Source: Clostridium fungisolvens (GTDB lineage: Bacteria > Bacillota > Clostridia > Clostridiales > Clostridiaceae). Taken from it: a stretch of 64,000 bases of DNA. The notes under the pieces were generated by a model. That model searched no databases. It was not told the DNA's origin and saw only the letters and a list, made by a program, of their open reading frames with translations. The position numbers and the translations under genes are program-made. This document shows positions 59,507 through 64,000 of this stretch, piece after piece; the first letter of the stretch is position 1, and each line of letters starts with the position of its first letter. Where the stretch lies: the NCBI RefSeq assembly GCF_014193895.1, contig NZ_BLZR01000001.1:682001-746000 (forward strand), given 5' to 3'.

Positions 59507-59553
59507 AACATCACCCTAGTTATATATTAATTGTTGATTCAGTTACTTAATAC

Positions 59554-59651
59554 AGAGTTCTAACTCAACTATTAATTTATACTTGTTCGAAAACCCCCAG
59601 AAGCCGGGATTTTCGAACAAGTATAAATATAAGTTTCGATATAGGAACTCT
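59554..59651. repeat. Palindromic interspersed element, copy 2 (MITE/REP-like, intact hairpin)
   Basis: 98 bp between AGAGTTC (59554-59560) and GGAACTCT (59644-59651). The core is a perfect 18 bp inverted repeat, TTTATACTTGTTCGAAAA (59576-59593) with TTTTCGAACAAGTATAAA (59610-59627), closed by a GC-rich tip CCCCCAGAAGCCGGG. It matches copy 1 at 21317-21419 along its whole length. Confidence 0.82.
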
Positions 59652-59715
59652 TTAATAATTTAGCATAAAAACAATTAAAAAACAAACCAAATAAAAAATA
59701 TACTTAAATAAATAT

Positions 59716-59760
59716 AAGCTTGATTTTGGTTGTACAACATGTTTAAATACGTCATTAAAA
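59716..59760 (-). pseudogene. Decayed coding fragment, possibly a transposase N-terminus (copy 2)
   Basis: 45 bp that match 49957-50001 at 40 of 45 positions. On the minus strand it reads MTYLNMLYNQNQA, then diverges and meets a stop. Similarity continues weakly to about 59790. No ribosome binding site or intact gene. Confidence 0.45.
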
Positions 59761-59788
59761 TAATAATCATATAATGTTAAAATGTTTA

Positions 59789-59802
59789 CATGAAAAGCTT
59801 TT
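59789..59802. promoter_or_regulatory. Perfect LacI/cre2-like palindrome upstream of the symporter gene
   Basis: TGAAAAGCTTTTCA, 14 bp perfect palindrome, with ACAT/ATGT outside it. Two direct repeats CATCCATGGGT and CATCCTATGGGT follow (about 59813-59842) and could be activator sites. Otherwise the 509 bp between 59507 and 60015 holds only the two repeat-derived segments and a 6 bp stem (CACTCA/TGAGTG near 59900-59927). Confidence 0.45.
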
Positions 59803-60015
59803 CAAATGTATTTTCATCCATGGGTATTGCGCACATCCTATGGGTGGTTAGTTGCTAAATAAAAAAATCTATAAAGAGAAATTATATAATAAAAAAAGAC
59901 ACTCAGTTCAAATAATAACATGAGTGCCAAAAATTAATAACTTACAAATAAAATATCATAAATTAATTTTTATTTCAAGAATAGTAAACTTTGAGTATGT
60001 AATGGAGGTATTATA

Positions 60016-61392
60016 ATGGAAGGTTTAGATAAGAATATCGCAGTTAATGAAACCAGTAAAATATCCTTTGTTGAAAAACTAGCATTTGGCGGAGGCGGAT
60101 TTGCTGCAAATATAATGATACAGTCAATTAATATGTATCTAATGTTCTTCTATACAGATGTATTTAAAATAAATGCTATGGTGGCAGGAACTTTATTTTT
60201 GGTGGCAAGATTAGTGGATGCAGTTTGTGATTTTACTATAGGTTATTTAATGGATCACACTAAGAGTAAGTGGGGGAAATTCAGACCGTTTGTAATGTTT
60301 GGCTTTATACCGTTTTGTGTACTAGGAGTAGCATGTTTTGTTGTACCAGGCTTTGGAGATTCAGGAAAAGTAGTATATGCTTATGTAACATATATAGGAT
60401 TTATGATAGCAACTACAGTTGCAACATTGCCATGTCAGGCAATATTACCAGCAATTACACAGGAACCAATGGAGAGAGTTAAGCTTAACAATTATGCACA
60501 ATTCTTAGGTATGACTGGAATGATGATTGTAGCAGTAGGAATGATGCCATTTGTTCAGATGTTAGGTGGAAAAGATATGTCTAAAGGCTTTATTCTTACA
60601 ATGTCAATTTTTGCAGTAATTGCTGCAGCACTTTACTTGTTTTGGATTTCAAAAGTAAGAGAAAGAGTTGTTGTAAAAAAAGTTGAAGAAGTAAGATTGA
60701 AAGATGCTTTACCAATTATATTCAGAAACAAATATTTATTATTACTAGTTGGAGCTTTCGTATTCTTTATGTCAGGCTTTACAATTAGAAACAATGTTCA
60801 AATGTACTATTTAATATATGCTGTTAAAAGACCAGATTTAATACCAACAGTGGGATTACTTTCTATGTTGCCTTTAATCGCCACAATTCTTCTTGTTCCA
60901 GTTATAGTTGGCAAGATTGGGAAGAAGAATGCTTTAATTCTAGGTATGTCTATAGTTGTTATTTCAAACGTAATTCAATACTTTGTTGGATATAATAATT
61001 TGACTGCAATACTTGTTTTAACAGCTGTATTTGGTATTGGATCAGGATTATTTGTACCATTAGTATGGGGAATACTTCCGGATACTGTTGACTATGCTCA
61101 CTGGAAATTTGGAAAACGTACAGAGGGCATAATAACTTCTACTTTTGTATTTACTCAGAAAGCTTCTTCAGGTATTGCAGGATATATAGCTGGAGCTGCT
61201 TTGGTTGCAGTTGGATATATGCCAAACGCAGCACAATCACCAGCAACATTAAATGGAATATCATTTTTATATAATATAGGTGGAGCAATATTTGCAGTTA
61301 TAGCAATAATCTTTATGTTATTTTATGATTTAGACTCGAAGAAATATAATGAAATCGTAGGGGATTTACACAAAAGAGATGCTGAAAACTAA
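60016..61392 (+). CDS. GPH-type (glycoside-pentoside-hexuronide:cation) MFS symporter
   Basis: 458 residues with twelve membrane helices. The N-terminal segment FVEKLAFGGGGFAANIM and the loop DHTKSKWGKFRPF (about 79-91), plus the mid-protein PDTVDYAHWKFGKRTEGI (about 355-372), are hallmarks of the MelB/XylP/YicJ subfamily. It takes up a glycoside with a cation (H+ or Na+). The start ATG follows GGAGG. It lies 116 bp before a GH78 alpha-L-rhamnosidase, so a rhamnoside is the probable cargo. Confidence 0.92.
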   Translation: MEGLDKNIAVNETSKISFVEKLAFGGGGFAANIMIQSINMYLMFFYTDVFKINAMVAGTLFLVARLVDAVCDFTIGYLMDHTKSKWGKFRPFVMFGFIPFCVLGVACFVVPGFGDSGKVVYAYVTYIGFMIATTVATLPCQAILPAITQEPMERVKLNNYAQFLGMTGMMIVAVGMMPFVQMLGGKDMSKGFILTMSIFAVIAAALYLFWISKVRERVVVKKVEEVRLKDALPIIFRNKYLLLLVGAFVFFMSGFTIRNNVQMYYLIYAVKRPDLIPTVGLLSMLPLIATILLVPVIVGKIGKKNALILGMSIVVISNVIQYFVGYNNLTAILVLTAVFGIGSGLFVPLVWGILPDTVDYAHWKFGKRTEGIITSTFVFTQKASSGIAGYIAGAALVAVGYMPNAAQSPATLNGISFLYNIGGAIFAVIAIIFMLFYDLDSKKYNEIVGDLHKRDAEN

Positions 61393-61413
61393 ATCTACTT
61401 TATAGATCTAAAT

Positions 61414-61460
61414 ATGACCGTACTTTTGTAAGTGGGAAATGAGGTACGGTCATTGTTTTT
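61414..61460 (+). terminator. Terminator between symporter and GH78 genes
   Basis: ATGACCGTAC (61414-61423) pairs perfectly with GTACGGTCAT (61444-61453), followed by TGTTTTTT. It may attenuate expression of the downstream rhamnosidase. Confidence 0.85.
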
Positions 61461-61508
61461 TAACGAACAGTAAAGCATATATTTTAGTATAGAAAAGGAA
61501 GTTTGATT

Positions 61509-64000
61509 ATGAAAATTGTTAGATTAAGAGCTAATCATTTTGAAAATCCGATTGGTTATGATATAAGTGATTTAAATCTTTCATGGGTTGTGGAGGATAC
61601 TAAGGCAAAGAAGCAGGAAAGTGCACAAATAATAATTAGTAAAAGTGATAAGTTTCAACCAGAAAATATAGTGTTTGACAGTGGTAATTGTAAAGACGCA
61701 GACAGCCGTTCCTTTAGACCAGATATTAAAATGGAGCCGTATACTTGCTATTATTGGAAAGTGAAAGTTACAGGAGATAATGGGGAAGTTGCTGAAAGTG
61801 AGATAGCTACATTTGAAACAGGGAAATTGAATGATCCGTGGAAAGGTATATGGGTTACACCTGATTTAGACAACGGAATTCATCCATATTTAAGAAAGTC
61901 TTTTTTGATAGATGGAGAAATTAAGTCAGCCAGGGTTTATGCCTCTGCTGCAGGTATTTATGAAATTGAGATTAATGGAGAAAAAATATCAGATGAATAT
62001 CTATTACCTGGCTATTCTGTATATGATTGTTGGATGCAGTATCAGTCTTTTGATGTGACGAGATACTTAAAATCTGGAAAGAATGCTATTGGTGCAATGC
62101 TTGGTAAGGGGTGGTTCTCTGGACGTTTTGGGCTAGGCGGGTTCGAAAATACTTATGGTGATCGAATGGCGTTAATATGTGAACTAGTAATAACAAAAGA
62201 AGATGGAACTAAAGTTGTTATAGCATCAGATGAAACTTGGAAATCTCACAAAGGACCAGTTATTGAAAGTAGCATTTATGACGGAGAGTATTATAATGCA
62301 AACTTAGAAATAGCAGACTGGTCAAAAGATAATTGTAATGATGATAGTTGGTTAGGTGTAAAACCAGTTGAATTAAAAATTGGGCCTATGTCAGAGCGTT
62401 TAAGTCCTCCAATAGTAAAACATGAAACTTTTAGACCTAAAAAACTCATTACTTCAAAAGGAGAAATAGTTCTAGATTTTGGACAGAATATGGCAGGATG
62501 GGTGGAATTTGATGTCAATATTCCTCAAGATGAAAGAGTAATAATACAGTATGGAGAGCTTCTTCAAAATGGCTGCTTCTATAGAGATAATTTAAGAAGT
62601 GCAAAAGCAGAGTATAAGTATATTTCAAAAGGTAAAAAGGCCCATGTAAGACCTCATTTCACTTATTATGGTTTTCGTTTTGTAAAGGTAGAGGGTATGG
62701 ATGTAAATCCAGATGATTTTACTGCATATGCTATTTATTCACATATGGATGAAATAGGAGAAATAAAAACTTCTGATGAAAGAGTAAATCGTTTGATTTT
62801 AAATGCAAAGTGGGGGCAAAAAAGTAATTTTGTAGATGTTCCAACAGACTGCCCACAAAGAGATGAACGAATGGGATGGACTGGAGATGCTCAGTTTTTT
62901 TCAGGCACAGCAAGCTTTTTTACTAATACAGCAGCATTTTATAATAAATATATGAGGGATCTTAGAGAAGAACAAAAATTGATTGATGGGTCAGTACCTG
63001 TGATTATACCCCGTGTTAGGAATCAAAGAGAAGTTGGAACAGGCCATGGCTCAAGTGCTTGGAGTGATGTAGCAACAATTGTTCCGTGGACAACTTATCT
63101 ATTCTTTGGGGATAAAGCAATGCTTGAAAAGCATTATGAAATCATGAAAGACTGGGTTGGTTATATAATAAGACAAGATGAAGCAGATGGCGGGAAGCGT
63201 TTATGGCAAACTGGAAATCATATTGCGGACTGGCTGGCTCTAGATAATCCTGATAAAACAGATATTTTTAACGGAGGCACTGATCAATATTATGTTGCAA
63301 CTGCATACTATTATTATTCTGTAAGATTGATTGGAGACGCTGCAGAATCTCTCGGAAAGAAGGAGGATGCAGTTTATTATAGAAAGCTTCAGCAAGAAAT
63401 AAAAGAAGCATTTTGTAAGGAATATGTGACTCCAAATGGGAAAATTTCTGTAGATACTCAAACTGCTCATGTTTTGGCGTTATTTATGGACTTGCTTCCA
63501 GAAACACATCGTACACGTGTTGCAGAAGCTTTAAAGATGAAATTAGTTAATAAAGGATCACATTTAGATACAGGGTTTGTAGGAACACCTTACATCAGCA
63601 GAGTTCTTTCTAATGTAGGTGCAAACGACTTTGCTTATAAGCTATTATTCAATGAAGATTTTCCTAGTTGGCTTTATAGTGTCAATATGGGAGCAACTAC
63701 AATTTGGGAGCGATGGAATTCAGTTAATGAAGATGGTTCAGTGAGCAGTACCGGAATGAACAGTATGAATCACTATGCTTATGGTTCTGTAGTAGAGTGG
63801 ATAGCAAGAGACATATGTGGATTAAATCCAGTTATTGATGAACCAGGATTTAAGAAAGCCTTTATTAAGCCTCAACCATTCAGATATATGAATAATGCTT
63901 CTATTACTTATAAATCTGTTTCAGGAACTTACAAAAATGGCTGGCAGTTTGTGGACGAGAATAAAATAAAATATAATTTTGAAATACCATTTAATTGCGT
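61509..64000 (+). CDS. GH78 alpha-L-rhamnosidase, second copy (3' truncated by window)
   Basis: At least 830 codons, open to the last base, so the C-terminus lies outside the window. ATG 61509 is seven bases after AAGGAAG. Order: N-terminal domain with SWVVEDTKAKKQESAQI, the Bac_rhamnosid_N domain (ARVYASAAGIYEIEINGEK, about 140-158), a concanavalin-like beta-domain (VLDFGQNMAGWVEFDV) and the catalytic barrel. The GH78 signature DCPQRDERMGWTGDAQ (about 446-461) is complete, with the catalytic acid residues, and GATTIWERWNS near the C-terminus carries the family's base-type Glu. There is no signal peptide. It differs from the first GH78 enzyme (54707-57346), which has a variant motif, so different linkages or aglycones are likely. 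Confidence 0.93.
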   Translation, partial: MKIVRLRANHFENPIGYDISDLNLSWVVEDTKAKKQESAQIIISKSDKFQPENIVFDSGNCKDADSRSFRPDIKMEPYTCYYWKVKVTGDNGEVAESEIATFETGKLNDPWKGIWVTPDLDNGIHPYLRKSFLIDGEIKSARVYASAAGIYEIEINGEKISDEYLLPGYSVYDCWMQYQSFDVTRYLKSGKNAIGAMLGKGWFSGRFGLGGFENTYGDRMALICELVITKEDGTKVVIASDETWKSHKGPVIESSIYDGEYYNANLEIADWSKDNCNDDSWLGVKPVELKIGPMSERLSPPIVKHETFRPKKLITSKGEIVLDFGQNMAGWVEFDVNIPQDERVIIQYGELLQNGCFYRDNLRSAKAEYKYISKGKKAHVRPHFTYYGFRFVKVEGMDVNPDDFTAYAIYSHMDEIGEIKTSDERVNRLILNAKWGQKSNFVDVPTDCPQRDERMGWTGDAQFFSGTASFFTNTAAFYNKYMRDLREEQKLIDGSVPVIIPRVRNQREVGTGHGSSAWSDVATIVPWTTYLFFGDKAMLEKHYEIMKDWVGYIIRQDEADGGKRLWQTGNHIADWLALDNPDKTDIFNGGTDQYYVATAYYYYSVRLIGDAAESLGKKEDAVYYRKLQQEIKEAFCKEYVTPNGKISVDTQTAHVLALFMDLLPETHRTRVAEALKMKLVNKGSHLDTGFVGTPYISRVLSNVGANDFAYKLLFNEDFPSWLYSVNMGATTIWERWNSVNEDGSVSSTGMNSMNHYAYGSVVEWIARDICGLNPVIDEPGFKKAFIKPQPFRYMNNASITYKSVSGTYKNGWQFVDENKIKYNFEIPFNC

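Noticed and set aside
1..64000. tRNA, rRNA, prophage or integrase genes
   Set aside because: None were recognised on either strand; the only mobile-type signals are the two short palindromic elements and the two coding relics.

Overview
The window is low-GC DNA (roughly 30% by eye) with strong AGGAGG-type ribosome binding sites, intrinsic terminators after most transcription units, a T-box leader and several mother-cell-type spore proteins. This points to a spore-forming, saccharolytic Clostridium-like Firmicute. No rRNA, tRNA, CRISPR array, phage or complete insertion sequence was seen. The first gene (APC-type permease) and the last gene (GH78 rhamnosidase) run off the window edges.

Region 1 (1-8.7 kb) is housekeeping and stress: a permease tail; a TetR regulator divergent from an EFR1-type flavodoxin/ferredoxin fusion and a flavodoxin; a cold-shock protein and a DEAD-box helicase, each with structured flanking RNA; then a T-box-controlled gltX convergent with glnS.

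Region 2 (9.0-20.4 kb) is the most striking part. Six proteins carry SPOCS (SipL/SpoVID-type, DUF3794) spore-coat domains, flanked by two small proteins with a carboxypeptidase-regulatory-like beta-sandwich. One gene encodes an 1809-residue protein without a signal peptide: an adhesin-like N-terminal region, twelve ~114-residue Ig-like repeats and a C-terminal SPOCS domain. Another fuses two SPOCS domains to a TolB-like propeller. I infer a mother-cell-expressed spore-surface structure, perhaps a fibre or appendage, that uses SPOCS domains as coat anchors. Several of these genes have candidate sigma-K-like promoters.

Region 3 (20.7-26.5 kb) holds a GNAT acetyltransferase, a TetR/metallo-hydrolase pair with a palindromic operator, an XpaC-TelA pair and CutC.

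Region 4 (27-37 kb) is carbohydrate-related. A LacI-controlled GH65 phosphorylase lies with a CUT1 ABC importer that lacks its ATPase gene. A GT39-like membrane glycosyltransferase carrying an (ATATTA)8 microsatellite and an apparently cytoplasmic GH43 arabinanase-like enzyme follow.

Region 5 (37-50 kb) contains a half-length TSUP transporter, a monooxygenase-like small protein, two coupled flavodoxin-like genes with paired operator dyads, an Fe-S protein/DUF362 pair, and a YibE/F membrane protein followed by a 1741-residue LPxTG-anchored PHP-type metallohydrolase.

Region 6 (50-64 kb) looks like a rhamnoside utilisation locus: a PRD/PTS regulator, lactose/cellobiose-type PTS components (two IIB, IIA, IIC), a GH78 alpha-L-rhamnosidase, a ROK protein, an AraC regulator, a GPH-type symporter and a second GH78 enzyme. 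Two copies of a ~100 bp palindromic element (21.3 and 59.6 kb) and two copies of a decayed coding fragment (50.0 and 59.7 kb) indicate small mobile-element traffic.
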